NCBI GenBank assembly: GCA_004134985.1
Contig: REGQ01000006.1
Location: forward strand, 62,001-126,000
Length of the DNA: 64,000 nt
Direction: 5' to 3'
Source: Paenibacillaceae bacterium
GTDB taxonomy: Bacteria; Bacillota; Bacilli; Paenibacillales; Paenibacillaceae
Each line of letters opens with the position of its first letter. The first letter of the stretch is position 1. The position numbers were made by a program, and so were the translations under genes. This document shows positions 52,998-62,725 of the stretch, piece by piece. The notes under the pieces are model-generated. The model saw only the letters and a list, made by a program, of their open reading frames with translations. It was not told the DNA's origin and did not search any database.

Positions 52998-54578
52998 ATG
53001 ATGAAGCAAATGAAAGCAAGCAGATGGATCGCCATGATGGCTGCGCTCGTATTGCTGGCAGGGCTGTTGGCAGCATGCGGCGGTAATAATGCCAAGGGCG
53101 GTAATAACGCTCCAAACTCGGGCGATACGCCGGGCAAATCAGGGACGGCCGAACAGACGGAGCCGGTGGAATTGTCCTTGTTCATTAACCATGCCTGGTA
53201 TCCTGTGAACAGTTGGACAGGTCCGGTAGCTGAGGAGATCACGAAGAAAACAGGCGTCAAGCTGAAGGTTACAATTGCGACAGACAGCAAGCAGTTGCCG
53301 CTTGCCATTGCCTCAGGGGACCTGCCGGATTTGATCTTCACATCCGATGAATTGGATCGTCTGTCCAATCCGGATATCTCGTACGCTTGGGATGAGCTGA
53401 TCGAGCAATATACGCCCAACTTCACCATCGATCCGACTCGGATTGCAATCAGCACGGTGGATGACGGGCATTTCTACACCATCCGCAATTCCTTTGCAAC
53501 CCAAGCGGAGTGGGATGCCAATCAATTCGCGTTAGGCAGCGATGGCAATCCTGGAGTAGCGGTGCGCAAGGACATTATGGAGGAATTGGGAAATCCCCCA
53601 ATCAATACACTTGATGATTTTGTAAGCGTTTTGGAAAGCGTGAAGAGCAAATATCCTGATCTGATTCCGCTTGTAATGGATGTCAACTGGACGGAAGCTT
53701 ATTTTCAAACCCAATTTGGCGTGACGGCCGCGAATATGTGGGATGAGCAGGATGGTCAAGTACAGCTTGGGGTTGGCAATCCGAAAATTTTGGAATATTA
53801 CAAGTTCATGAACAGTCTTTATCGTAAAGGTCTCATCCTGGCAGAAAACTTTGCTTACGCCAATGACCAGATTGACGATGAGTATGCAACAAGCGGCAAG
53901 GCGTTTGCGCATATGCATACTGTAAGTGTTGCGGAACGGAATAACCTGGCGCTCGAAAAAACCACACAAGACTTTCGTTTCCAGCAGCTTCCTGTGCAAT
54001 TGACCGACAAGGCGCTGCGTGTTAATGACGGGGTAGGTTTCTCCGGCCTGTTTATTACGAAGAAAAATAAACATCCGGAAGCTTCGATGAAGCTGGTGGA
54101 GTTTCTGGCCAGCGACGAAGGGAAAAAGCTGACGATGTTCGGTGTGGAAGGCGAGCATTGGACCTGGAATGATGAAGGTTACCCGAACCTTAACTATAAT
54201 CCTTCGGATACAGAGTTTGTCTCCAAAAACGGCATCAAATGGTGGTATTTATATTCAGATGCGATTGTCGAAGGGCTGTGGGGTTATGTGCCAGGCACAC
54301 AGACTACCCAAGCGTTGATTGAAACGAAGGAGATCACCCAATATAAGCCGGAATTAGGGCTGATCCAGGTGAAAGCGGATTCGAAGGAACGGACGATCAA
54401 GACCAAAATTGAAGAGATGATCAAAAATGAGCGGGTAAGAGTTATTTTGTCAGACAGTGAGGAGCAAGTAGAGAAAAACTACGCTAATATGCTGGAAAAC
54501 GCCAGAAAAATTGGTCTGGATGAGTTGAATGAATGGGGTAATCAGGAATACATGAAGAAGAAGCAATTGTTTGAATAA
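52998..54578 (+). CDS. Extracellular sugar-binding lipoprotein, LplA-like
   Basis: 526 residues from ATG 52998 (ATG 53001 equally possible) after GGAGGGG. The lipoprotein signal ends LLAAC with Cys27, then an Asn/Gly-rich linker. The mature part has the large LplA-type fold (LPLAIASGDLPDLIFTSDEL; VEFLASDEGKKLTMFGVEGE). It should bind oligosaccharides, possibly fucose-containing ones given the GH95 gene at the end of the locus. A stem-loop follows. Confidence 0.92.
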   Translation: MMKQMKASRWIAMMAALVLLAGLLAACGGNNAKGGNNAPNSGDTPGKSGTAEQTEPVELSLFINHAWYPVNSWTGPVAEEITKKTGVKLKVTIATDSKQLPLAIASGDLPDLIFTSDELDRLSNPDISYAWDELIEQYTPNFTIDPTRIAISTVDDGHFYTIRNSFATQAEWDANQFALGSDGNPGVAVRKDIMEELGNPPINTLDDFVSVLESVKSKYPDLIPLVMDVNWTEAYFQTQFGVTAANMWDEQDGQVQLGVGNPKILEYYKFMNSLYRKGLILAENFAYANDQIDDEYATSGKAFAHMHTVSVAERNNLALEKTTQDFRFQQLPVQLTDKALRVNDGVGFSGLFITKKNKHPEASMKLVEFLASDEGKKLTMFGVEGEHWTWNDEGYPNLNYNPSDTEFVSKNGIKWWYLYSDAIVEGLWGYVPGTQTTQALIETKEITQYKPELGLIQVKADSKERTIKTKIEEMIKNERVRVILSDSEEQVEKNYANMLENARKIGLDELNEWGNQEYMKKKQLFE

Positions 54579-54595
54579 TGTAGTGTCATAACAGG

Positions 54596-54621
54596 CAGGT
54601 GGAGTGCAATCACTTCACCTG
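54596..54621 (+). promoter_or_regulatory. Intercistronic stem-loop after the binding-protein gene
   Basis: CAGGTGGAGTG (54596-54606) pairs with CACTTCACCTG (54611-54621) with one mismatch around the loop CAAT. No T run follows. Confidence 0.6.
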
Positions 54622-54696
54622 TCCGAATTTGATCATGATATACTGGGGGTGGGAACGAAGATGTAATTCGTGATGAAGCGGCAGGAGGCATGGACG

Positions 54697-56451
54697 GTGA
54701 GCATCGTAACAAAAATGGTAGTAGGGTATTTACTGATCGTGTTTGTTCCGGTGATCTCATTCGGAATTTATTTCTATAACCAAATCTATGATAGTATGAT
54801 GCACCAACTTGCCGAGAGCAGACAGCAAATTATTCGTCAGGCCTATTCGAACTTGAAGGTCGATATGTCCAGCATTGAATCTGTCTACCATTTGCTTCAG
54901 CATAATTCCTACGCGGCAGAATATTTGGATGGCAATTATGTGACTGAAGGGGAAAGTGTGTATGCGTTTCTAAAGCATATTAAACCGCTGCTCGCTTACC
55001 CGATGCTGGGCCATTCTGACATTGAGTCGATCCGGCTCTACAAGACGAAACCGAATGTCTTCTCCATACCGGATCAAATTGTTGATCTGTCATTATTGGA
55101 TGAGAGGCATGCGAACGAACTGGCTGTGCTGGAACCAGGAAAGGGCGGTTGGCTGCATGTTGTAGAGGATCAGCAATCGCTGTCCTTGCGTTATTATCAA
55201 CATATTTACAATGACCGCTTCACGGAAAAGCTGGGATTGATCGAGATTCAGGTGCATCCAAGCGCGATGCGCAATTTCTTTGAGGCGCTGGGCAGCCGCG
55301 AGCGCTGGGAAATCTATCTGTTGTCATCGTCAGGGGAGAACTTGCTGTCCATTAACGCCCCCGGCAATCCAACATTCGATCCGGCTCGCCTGATCGGGAA
55401 CGGTATTGATGATGCTTTCCTGGTCAATGGCCAATTGATTGCGAACCAGGTGACGATTGATAAGCTGGATATGAGAGTGGTCGTTGTTGGCCGCGGCAAT
55501 GAAGTATTCAGCACGATCAAGCAGCGCGAGCTTCTGATGGTTGCGACGATCATACTGCTGCTGCTGGCGCTGTCGTTTGTTTATTATATGATGTTCTCTT
55601 CCGTAGCAGGGCGGATCAGCCGGTTGGCACGCCATATGAGAACGGTAGGGGAGAACAGCCTGCGCACGTTTGATGATCAGAATAAGGGGGACGAAATCAG
55701 CTATCTTGGCGTTTCCTATAATGCGATGATCTGCCGAATTGACGAGCTGATCAATAATGTTCACCGCGCTGAGCTGCGGAACAAGGAAGCGGCGTACAAA
55801 GTGCTGCAAGCACAGGTTAAACCGCATTTTTTGTACAATACACTGGAATCGATCCGGATGCTCGCGGTAGCCAACAATGATCCGGAAGTGGCGGAAATAT
55901 CGTATGCGTTCGGACAACTGATGCGCTACAGTCTGTTATCCCAAGGGGAAGTCGCACAGCTTGGCAAGGAACTGGCGATTGTTGACAACTATTTAAAAAT
56001 TCATAAAATCCGTTTTCGAGAGCGCTTGCATTATGAGTACGATATTCAGGCCAATCTTGAGAGCGTTTCCTGCCCCCGGTTCATGCTGCAGCCTCTGGTT
56101 GAAAATTGCATTGAACATGGCTTATCCAAGGTGAGAAGACCGGTGACCATTCGGATCACGGTAAGGGAGAACGATGACGAGATTATGATTAAAATTGCCG
56201 ATAACGGCGGCGGTATTGCCGGGGACCGGCTGTTGGCTATCCAGACCGCATTGCGCAAGCCGGGAAGCGTCCACACCTTGCAGACCGAGACAAGTGGTCT
56301 TGGACTGGTCAATGTGAGCGAGCGCATTAAAGCGTTCTTCAAAGGAAATTCCCGCCTGGAGATCGATGGAGCCGAAGGGAAGGAAGCTGTTGTGTACCTG
56401 TTCCTGGATAAAGGAGTGATAGTAGACCATGAAGCTGCTGCTGGTAGATGA
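54697..56451 (+). CDS. Sensor histidine kinase, YesM-like
   Basis: 584 residues from GTG 54697, eight bases after CAGGAGG; the frame also offers GTG 54670 and ATG 54673, nine or eight codons earlier, without a clear site. A first helix (about 3-25, MVVGYLLIVFVPVISFGIYF), an external sensor region of about 250 residues, a second helix (about 278-302), HAMP and kinase domains follow. Phosphoacceptor His377 is in AQVKPHFLYNTLESI. The ATP motif is IADNGGGIAGD and the G box region SGLGLVNVSERIK. It overlaps the regulator gene by 23 bp. Confidence 0.92.
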   Translation: MSIVTKMVVGYLLIVFVPVISFGIYFYNQIYDSMMHQLAESRQQIIRQAYSNLKVDMSSIESVYHLLQHNSYAAEYLDGNYVTEGESVYAFLKHIKPLLAYPMLGHSDIESIRLYKTKPNVFSIPDQIVDLSLLDERHANELAVLEPGKGGWLHVVEDQQSLSLRYYQHIYNDRFTEKLGLIEIQVHPSAMRNFFEALGSRERWEIYLLSSSGENLLSINAPGNPTFDPARLIGNGIDDAFLVNGQLIANQVTIDKLDMRVVVVGRGNEVFSTIKQRELLMVATIILLLLALSFVYYMMFSSVAGRISRLARHMRTVGENSLRTFDDQNKGDEISYLGVSYNAMICRIDELINNVHRAELRNKEAAYKVLQAQVKPHFLYNTLESIRMLAVANNDPEVAEISYAFGQLMRYSLLSQGEVAQLGKELAIVDNYLKIHKIRFRERLHYEYDIQANLESVSCPRFMLQPLVENCIEHGLSKVRRPVTIRITVRENDDEIMIKIADNGGGIAGDRLLAIQTALRKPGSVHTLQTETSGLGLVNVSERIKAFFKGNSRLEIDGAEGKEAVVYLFLDKGVIVDHEAAAGR

Positions 56452-57193
56452 TGAGCCGCTCATTCTGGACGGCTTGGCGAAGATTGTCGGACAATCCGGG
56501 CTGCCGTTCTTGAAAGTGGAAAAAGCGGGCGATGCGTTTGAGGCACTCAGTATTATGGTTGAGTTTGCCCCTGATGTGACAATTACCGATTTGAACATGC
56601 CGGAGCAGAACGGATTTGAATTAATTTCCAATGCGCGCAAAGCGATGGCTTGCGACCGTTTTATTATTTTGACCGGGTATGATGAATTTGAGTATGCCCG
56701 TCAGGCAGTCCGGGTAGGCGCGATCGACTATTTGCTCAAGCCGATCAACGAGCAGGAAGTCGTTCGCCTGCTGCAGGGCATTTCCGGTGAACTGGAGCAG
56801 CAGGCTGGCATTACGTCTGACCCTGTGCCGAACATTAGCCGGATGCTGGACTATATTGAAAACCACTACAATGAGGATATTTCACTCGACTCCCTGACGA
56901 CCGTGACAGGGCTCCATCCCAATTATATTAGCGGGTTATTCAGGAAAGAAACCGGCCAAACCTTCATTTATTATCTTAATTCGCTGCGCATTCGCAAGGC
57001 ATGCGAGCTGCTGACGACTCACCGGCTCATGTCCGTTCATCAGGTGGGGCGGAATGTAGGGCTGGAGAATCCGCAGCATTTCACCAAAGTGTTCAAAAAA
57101 TTTACCGGCATCACACCAGGAACGTATAGGGAGGAGTCCGCGCATGGATGCAAAGGATTTACCGAGCAAGGACAGAAGTTTGGAAATCAATGA
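56429..57193 (+). CDS. Compact AraC-type response regulator
   Basis: 254 residues from ATG 56429 after AAAGGAG within the kinase gene. The receiver domain (about 1-120) has LLVDDEPL, phosphoacceptor Asp54 in VTITDLNMPEQNG and Lys in DYLLKPINEQ. It is joined almost directly to two AraC helix-turn-helix motifs (about 145-240; LTTVTGLHPNYISGLFRKET and VGRNVGLENPQHFTKVFKKF). The 250-residue middle region found in the regulators at 11595 and 36284 is absent. Its end overlaps the GH95 gene by 50 bp, so the two are translated together. Confidence 0.93.
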   Translation: MKLLLVDDEPLILDGLAKIVGQSGLPFLKVEKAGDAFEALSIMVEFAPDVTITDLNMPEQNGFELISNARKAMACDRFIILTGYDEFEYARQAVRVGAIDYLLKPINEQEVVRLLQGISGELEQQAGITSDPVPNISRMLDYIENHYNEDISLDSLTTVTGLHPNYISGLFRKETGQTFIYYLNSLRIRKACELLTTHRLMSVHQVGRNVGLENPQHFTKVFKKFTGITPGTYREESAHGCKGFTEQGQKFGNQ

Positions 57194-59630
57194 TAGACGG
57201 CCGGATCAGCAATTGAAGCTATGGTACCGGAAGCCAGCCTCTTCTTGGACAGAAGCGCTCCCTGTTGGCAATGGCCGGCTCGGCGGCATGGTATATGGCG
57301 GCACGCAGCGGGAAATTGTTCAGTTGAATGAGGATACGTTGTGGTCAGGCGCATACAGAAAACTGAACAACCCCGAGGCTTACGGCCATCTGGGGCAAGC
57401 CCGGGAGCTGGTGGCCAGCCAGCGGTATATGGAAGCCCAGCGTGTAGTCGAAGAGCATCTGCTCGGCGAGTGGGGGGAGTCCTATATGCCGCTTGGCCAT
57501 CTGTATCTGGATATGGCGCATGGCGCGGCAATTGCCAGCTACAGGCGAGAGCTGGATCTGGATGCTGCTTGTATTCGTGTCAGCTATGAAGTGGCAGAAG
57601 AGAACGTTCGTTATGAGCGCCAAACCTTCGTGTCAGCGCCTGATCAGGCCATCATTATTCGCTTGACGGCAAGCAAGCCCGGGCACATCAGCTTTACAGC
57701 TGTTCTGGACAGTCCGCTGCCGTACGCGTCTGAACCGGCTCTAGAGCCGGCCTGCATCAGAATGACAGGACGATGCCCCGACCATGTGGAGCCTAACTAT
57801 GTGGAGAGCGACGACCCGATCCAATACGGTGAAGGGAAGGGAATCCAGTTTGGCGCGGTCGTGCAGATTGCTGCAGAAGGCGGTGTGGTGACGACGGCGG
57901 GGGAGGGAATCAACGTCCTTGGTGCGGATGCTGTGACAATCGTCATCACCGCCAGCAGTGACGGAATAAGCCGGAGATCAGGGATCCCGGCGGCGGAGGA
58001 GCCCGGGGTCCGGAGTGCGAAGGCGGCTGCCGCGGCGCTTGAAGTGCCCTATGATCAACTGCTGGAGCGCCATATGACGGATCATCAAACACTGTTTCGC
58101 AGGGTGAGTCTCGAACTGGACAATGCGGTGTGTGTGGATGCCGATGCGAGAGATGCGAAGTCGTGCAATGATGATGATATTCACGTTGATGATCTGCCGA
58201 CCGACGAGCGGTTGCAGCGTTCGGCTTCCGGGCAGGAGGATCAGGGAATGGCATCGCTCCTGTTCCAATATGGGCGCTACCTCCTCATTGCCAGTTCGCG
58301 TCCCGGCACTGAGCCAGCCCATCTTCAGGGATTGTGGAATGAGGACGTGCGGCCGCCGTGGAGCAGCAATTATACCATTAATATCAATACGCAGATGAAT
58401 TACTGGGCTGCGGAAGTTTGCAATCTGAGTGAATGTCATGAGCCGCTGTTTGATCTTCTGGAGGACATTAGCCGGGAAGGCACGGAAACGGCCCAAGTTC
58501 ATTACGGATGCCGTGGCTGGACAGCCCATCACAATATCGACTTCTGGCGCACGACCGTGCCAGCTAAGGGGAAAGCGTGCTGGTCGTTCTGGCCAATGGG
58601 CGGGGCATGGCTAAGCCTGCACTTATGGGAGCATTATGCATTTACGCAGGATCGGACGTTTCTTGCCGAGAAGGCTTATCCGATTTTGAAAGGCGCTGCC
58701 CTGTTTTGTCTGGACTGGCTGATTGAGCGCGGCGACGGCTACCTGGTCACTTCGCCGTCTACTTCACCAGAGAACACATTTTTGTCGCCAGAAGGCGGGG
58801 AGTCAGCGGTCAGCGCAGGTTCAACGATGGATTTGACACTGATTCGCCAGCTATTCCTGCATGTAATGGAGGCAGCGCGCATTCTGGATATTGATACGCA
58901 GTTTCAAACAACGTTGTCCGCTGCCTATGAACGCCTGCTGCCCTTCCAGAAAGGCCGGCACGGCCAGCTTCAGGAGTGGTCAGCCGATTTTGAAGAAGTG
59001 GAGCCAGGCCATCGCCACTTCTCTCATCTGCTTGGGTTGTATCCAGGCAATCTGGTCGACCCTCGCACGGACGCCGAGCTGACGCAAATGTTCCGTACCG
59101 CCCTTGAGCGACGGAGGGATCATAGCGGCGGGCAGTTCGGCTGGTTGGGGGCGTGGGCCATACATTTCTGGGCACGGCTGGGGGACTCGGAGCAAGCTGT
59201 TCACCATGTCAATGCGCTGCAGCAAAAAATGTTCAGCAATCTGTTTAACGGCTTCGGCGTGTTCCAGATTGACGGAAATTTCGGCATCACATCCGGAATC
59301 GCCGAGATGCTGCTGCAAAGCCATTTGGGGGAGGTCAGAGTGCTGCCGGCACTGCCAGCCAGTTGGGCGAGCGGCTCCGTCTCAGGCTTGCGGGCACGCG
59401 GCGGCTTCACCGTGGATGCGAAATGGTCGGACGGACAGCTGGGCCACGTCCGGTTATATGCCGATCATGCGGGTCTATGCCGGGTGCGCCTGCCCCATAG
59501 CCATGGCAGGGTCGCAAGTATAACCCAGGATAAGGATGACAGCCCGATGTCATATAGGATGTCAGAGCCGTCGGTATACGAAGTAACCGCCGCTGCCAAC
59601 ACTTCCTTTACGTTTCACTTTCAGGGATGA
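57144..59630 (+). CDS. Glycoside hydrolase family 95 (alpha-L-fucosidase/galactosidase-like)
   Basis: 828 residues from ATG 57144 behind GGAGGAG, inside the preceding regulator gene. The N-terminal part opens LWYRKPASSWTEALPVGNGR followed by QLNEDTLWSG, the GH95 signature. Catalytic residues can be placed by comparison with Bifidobacterium AfcA: Asn413 and Asn415 in NININTQMNYW, the general acid Glu543 in SPSTSPENTF, and Asp710 in FQIDGNFGIT. GH95 enzymes invert and release terminal alpha-1,2-L-fucose or alpha-L-galactose. No signal peptide is seen, so it acts on imported oligosaccharides, such as fucosylated xyloglucan or rhamnogalacturonan pieces. A strong terminator follows. Confidence 0.95.
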   Translation: MDAKDLPSKDRSLEINDRRPDQQLKLWYRKPASSWTEALPVGNGRLGGMVYGGTQREIVQLNEDTLWSGAYRKLNNPEAYGHLGQARELVASQRYMEAQRVVEEHLLGEWGESYMPLGHLYLDMAHGAAIASYRRELDLDAACIRVSYEVAEENVRYERQTFVSAPDQAIIIRLTASKPGHISFTAVLDSPLPYASEPALEPACIRMTGRCPDHVEPNYVESDDPIQYGEGKGIQFGAVVQIAAEGGVVTTAGEGINVLGADAVTIVITASSDGISRRSGIPAAEEPGVRSAKAAAAALEVPYDQLLERHMTDHQTLFRRVSLELDNAVCVDADARDAKSCNDDDIHVDDLPTDERLQRSASGQEDQGMASLLFQYGRYLLIASSRPGTEPAHLQGLWNEDVRPPWSSNYTININTQMNYWAAEVCNLSECHEPLFDLLEDISREGTETAQVHYGCRGWTAHHNIDFWRTTVPAKGKACWSFWPMGGAWLSLHLWEHYAFTQDRTFLAEKAYPILKGAALFCLDWLIERGDGYLVTSPSTSPENTFLSPEGGESAVSAGSTMDLTLIRQLFLHVMEAARILDIDTQFQTTLSAAYERLLPFQKGRHGQLQEWSADFEEVEPGHRHFSHLLGLYPGNLVDPRTDAELTQMFRTALERRRDHSGGQFGWLGAWAIHFWARLGDSEQAVHHVNALQQKMFSNLFNGFGVFQIDGNFGITSGIAEMLLQSHLGEVRVLPALPASWASGSVSGLRARGGFTVDAKWSDGQLGHVRLYADHAGLCRVRLPHSHGRVASITQDKDDSPMSYRMSEPSVYEVTAAANTSFTFHFQG

Positions 59631-59731
59631 ACGGCTGCGCCTTGCAAGGCGGCTGTTCACAGACACAGAATTTCTTGCTTATGACAAATCGCCACTTTTA
59701 GAAAGTTATACGTGAGACTGAACTATAATAA

Positions 59732-59767
59732 AACAAGCCAGTTCCCTTGCCGGGAGCTGGCTTGTTT
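59732..59767 (+). terminator. Rho-independent terminator after GH95
   Basis: AACAAGCCAG and TCCC (59732-59745) pair with GGGA and CTGGCTTGTT (59752-59767). The same region also has a 14-bp perfect palindrome CGCCTTGCAAGGCG at 59638-59651. The remaining stretch up to 60205 holds no gene that I can support. Confidence 0.9.
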
Positions 59768-60205
59768 GCATGATGGGCAGTAAAAAAAACGAAGCAGCGG
59801 AATTTTTTGAAGCCAGACTTCAACTGATTGCGACCGACGATGAGCGATGCGGCGGCATTGGCGTTTGGTTAAATTCAGCTGCTTTCTCTCAGCCTCCAAC
59901 AGGCGCTAAAGGCTTGCACAGTCAGGGATTGTCATTTCTATACCTTGAGGAATGACAGCCCTCCTAGAAAATGGATAGTCACTAATCCAATGATTTTATA
60001 GAATATCTCAAATAGTGACGGTACCGATTCCCCTGCAATTGGCTTAAACTGAATTGAGCTTGCAATCCTGTGAAGAAGAGAATGGCGATTTTATACAATA
60101 TTTACACTATACTTGTTAGCACGGGGATACAGCCAATTTATGAAAGCGCATTCTTTTCAGGGCGACTGATCTCCATTTTTGATATTGAGAAAGAGAGGGA
60201 AGCGA

Positions 60206-62560
60206 ATGAGCAATACAAATTCGGGGAGAACAGAGGGGAGACCGTTCCGAAGATCCGTTTTTATCAAGCTTTTATTGTCGTTTATGGTGATTTTGTTAAT
60301 TCCCGTCTCCATCGGAACCGGATTGTACAACAACATGGAGCATGCGCTGATCGATCATGCAAACCAATCGAACCAGGCACTGCTTGAGCAGGCAAGGCTG
60401 TCCATCGACAGCCGGATTAACGAAGTGGATCAACTTGCGGTTCAGGTGGCGCTGAATCCGACATTACAGCTGTTATTGTATGGGGAAGCCGGGAAGAAAA
60501 CCTTTGATGAATACAAATATATTGAATTAATCAGGGATTTCAAGCGATATCGGAATGTCAGTCCGATCATTGATGAGTATTACGTCTATTTGAAGGATAC
60601 AGGCCAAATTTTAACGACGAGCATTAAGACCGACACCAGCATGTTTTACAACTACATTCATGAATACGTCAACCGGGACGAAGCACAGATGCTTGACATT
60701 ATGGGGGAATATCATTTGCGGACCTATTTGCCTGCCGAGCCGGTGCAATACAGTCTGAAAAAGCGAAATATGATCACCTACATCAAGTCATTGCCTATTG
60801 GGGAAATGATCGATGTCAAAGGTTCCCTCGTTGTCATGATTGATGAAGAAAAAATATTAAGCTTGTTAAGAAAGACGGATCATCGCAATCCGGATTTTTA
60901 TATTTTGAACGAAGAGATGGATGTTTTGAGCACCACAGCGCAAGACTCCACCTTTATAGAAGGCATCCTGCCGAAGCTTACGCTTGAACAAGGCGATTTT
61001 GAGGCGGATATTGAAGGCCAGGACATGATGATTTCCTATATGCAATCCGGTCTCAATCATTGGACGTACATTTCGGTGCTGCCGAAAGAGGTCGTGCTTT
61101 CAAAAGTCAATGAGACGAAATCGCTCGCGCTGCTGCTTGTACTGATCTGTTTTGCCGCAGGTTTGGCGGTCTCCTACTATTTGGCTTACAAGAATCACAG
61201 ACCTGTTCGGGAACTGATCCAGGCCATTCTGAAGGGGAAAAACATTTCGAATCTTGATTTTAAAAATGAGTTTGCTTTTATAAAAAATGAATTGATCACT
61301 TCGATAGATGAAGAGAAAAACATTCGAAGTCTGTTGTCTCAGCAGGCCCCTGTCATTAAATCGGACTTTATCGCGCGCATGATCAAAGGATATGTGGACA
61401 CGAGGGCTTTAACGAGCCGGGACCTCGATTTCATGGATGTTCATTTCAATTATGATCAATTTGGCGTCATGGTCATCCGGATTGATGATTGCTTTCAGTT
61501 TATTGAAGAGGATACGGAGCGGGAATGGACACTGATTCGGTTCATCATTATTAATCTCAGCAATGAGCTGCTGGCAGGCCGCGGCTACGCCATCGAGATG
61601 GAGCGCGACCGTCTGGCGATCTTGCTTAATCAGCCATCTTCCACCGGGCAGGGCAGTCCGGATATCGAAATGTTCCTGCAGCAGCTGCGGAGCCATATCC
61701 AGCAAAAGTTCAGAACGAAAATTACGATTGCGATCAGCAGCATGAAATATGGGTTGGATGCGATTGCGGAAGCCTACCGGGAGGCCGTTATGGCGCTGGA
61801 CTACGCGCTGCTGCAAGGTGAAAACTCGATTATTTACTATAACAATCTCAAAAATGCAGAATACCATTATTTTTATTATGCGTTGGAAACGGAATCCCAA
61901 CTGATGAATTACGCCAAAAGCGGCGATTACAACAGCATTGTTAAAACATTGGACCATATTTTCGAAGTGAACTTTCAGACCCGCGTCATTTCACCGGAGA
62001 TGGGGAAATATTTGTTTTTTGAGCTGATCAATACAGTATTGAAGCTGTTCCATTCCTTGAAGATTGATGAGAAGCAGTTTTTTGAAATGGAAGGCGACCC
62101 GCTTAAATATATAGCCAGGATAGGAACGGCAGAGATGATGCATGAAAAGCTGAAACGTCTCTATGCCGTCATCTGCAAAGCAGTGGAAGGTGAGAAGGTC
62201 AGCCATAGCGACCGCTTGTATCAGAAAATTCAGGCGTATATAAACGATTGCTATACAAGCAATGACTTAAGCTTGACGAGCATCGCAGAATACTGCGGGC
62301 TTCATCCGTCATATCTCTCCACGTTCTTCAAAAAACAAAACGGGCAAAATTTGACGGAATATATTGCGGGGCTTCGCATCAAACTTGCCAAAGCTTATTT
62401 GGAGGAGGGGGAGCTGACGATCTCGCAAATCGCCTTGCGGGTCGGGTTCGCCAACGACATCGGATTGATCCGCGTGTTCAAGAAGACAGAAGGCATTACA
62501 CCGGGAAAATATAGAGAGGTATTTAACAGCTCAAGCGCGCAGAAAGCAAGGCGTTCTTGA
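60206..62560 (+). CDS. Membrane-bound AraC-family regulator with Cache-like sensor (YesS-like)
   Basis: 784 residues from ATG 60206 after AGAGGGA; an earlier in-frame codon at 60179 lacks a site. A helix at about 18-39 (IKLLLSFMVILLIPVSIGTG), an external sensor region, a second helix at about 304-326 (LALLLVLICFAAGLAVSYYL), a cytoplasmic middle region and two AraC helix-turn-helix motifs (about 675-775; IAEYCGLHPSYLSTFFKKQN and IALRVGFANDIGLIRVFKKT). It is built like the regulator at 21271. Its most likely target is the binding-protein gene directly downstream. Confidence 0.92.
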   Translation: MSNTNSGRTEGRPFRRSVFIKLLLSFMVILLIPVSIGTGLYNNMEHALIDHANQSNQALLEQARLSIDSRINEVDQLAVQVALNPTLQLLLYGEAGKKTFDEYKYIELIRDFKRYRNVSPIIDEYYVYLKDTGQILTTSIKTDTSMFYNYIHEYVNRDEAQMLDIMGEYHLRTYLPAEPVQYSLKKRNMITYIKSLPIGEMIDVKGSLVVMIDEEKILSLLRKTDHRNPDFYILNEEMDVLSTTAQDSTFIEGILPKLTLEQGDFEADIEGQDMMISYMQSGLNHWTYISVLPKEVVLSKVNETKSLALLLVLICFAAGLAVSYYLAYKNHRPVRELIQAILKGKNISNLDFKNEFAFIKNELITSIDEEKNIRSLLSQQAPVIKSDFIARMIKGYVDTRALTSRDLDFMDVHFNYDQFGVMVIRIDDCFQFIEEDTEREWTLIRFIIINLSNELLAGRGYAIEMERDRLAILLNQPSSTGQGSPDIEMFLQQLRSHIQQKFRTKITIAISSMKYGLDAIAEAYREAVMALDYALLQGENSIIYYNNLKNAEYHYFYYALETESQLMNYAKSGDYNSIVKTLDHIFEVNFQTRVISPEMGKYLFFELINTVLKLFHSLKIDEKQFFEMEGDPLKYIARIGTAEMMHEKLKRLYAVICKAVEGEKVSHSDRLYQKIQAYINDCYTSNDLSLTSIAEYCGLHPSYLSTFFKKQNGQNLTEYIAGLRIKLAKAYLEEGELTISQIALRVGFANDIGLIRVFKKTEGITPGKYREVFNSSSAQKARRS

Positions 62561-62620
62561 AGAAAGCAGGTCAGGGATAAATAATAATAGCCCCATATCC
62601 AAAAATTTATCAGTCGATCC

Positions 62621-62663
62621 AAAATTGTTGCCATATCCACTTACTGGGAACGGCCGTTATGAT
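62621..62663 (+). promoter_or_regulatory. Promoter of the last binding-protein gene with shared 17-bp motif
   Basis: AAAATTGTTGCCATATC (62621-62637) is identical to 29594-29610. A -10-like TATGAT is at 62658-62663, 20 bp downstream compared with 19 bp in the other copy. The ATG of the gene is at 62726. Confidence 0.6.
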
Positions 62664-62725
62664 GATTGTTGTCAGCAGCCACCACCTTATCATTACTACA
62701 TTATGAGAGGAGACTGTTTAAGCGT

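Noticed and set aside
59770-59955. 61-codon frame after the GH95 terminator
   Set aside because: It starts directly at the terminator stem, has no ribosome site and no recognisable domain.
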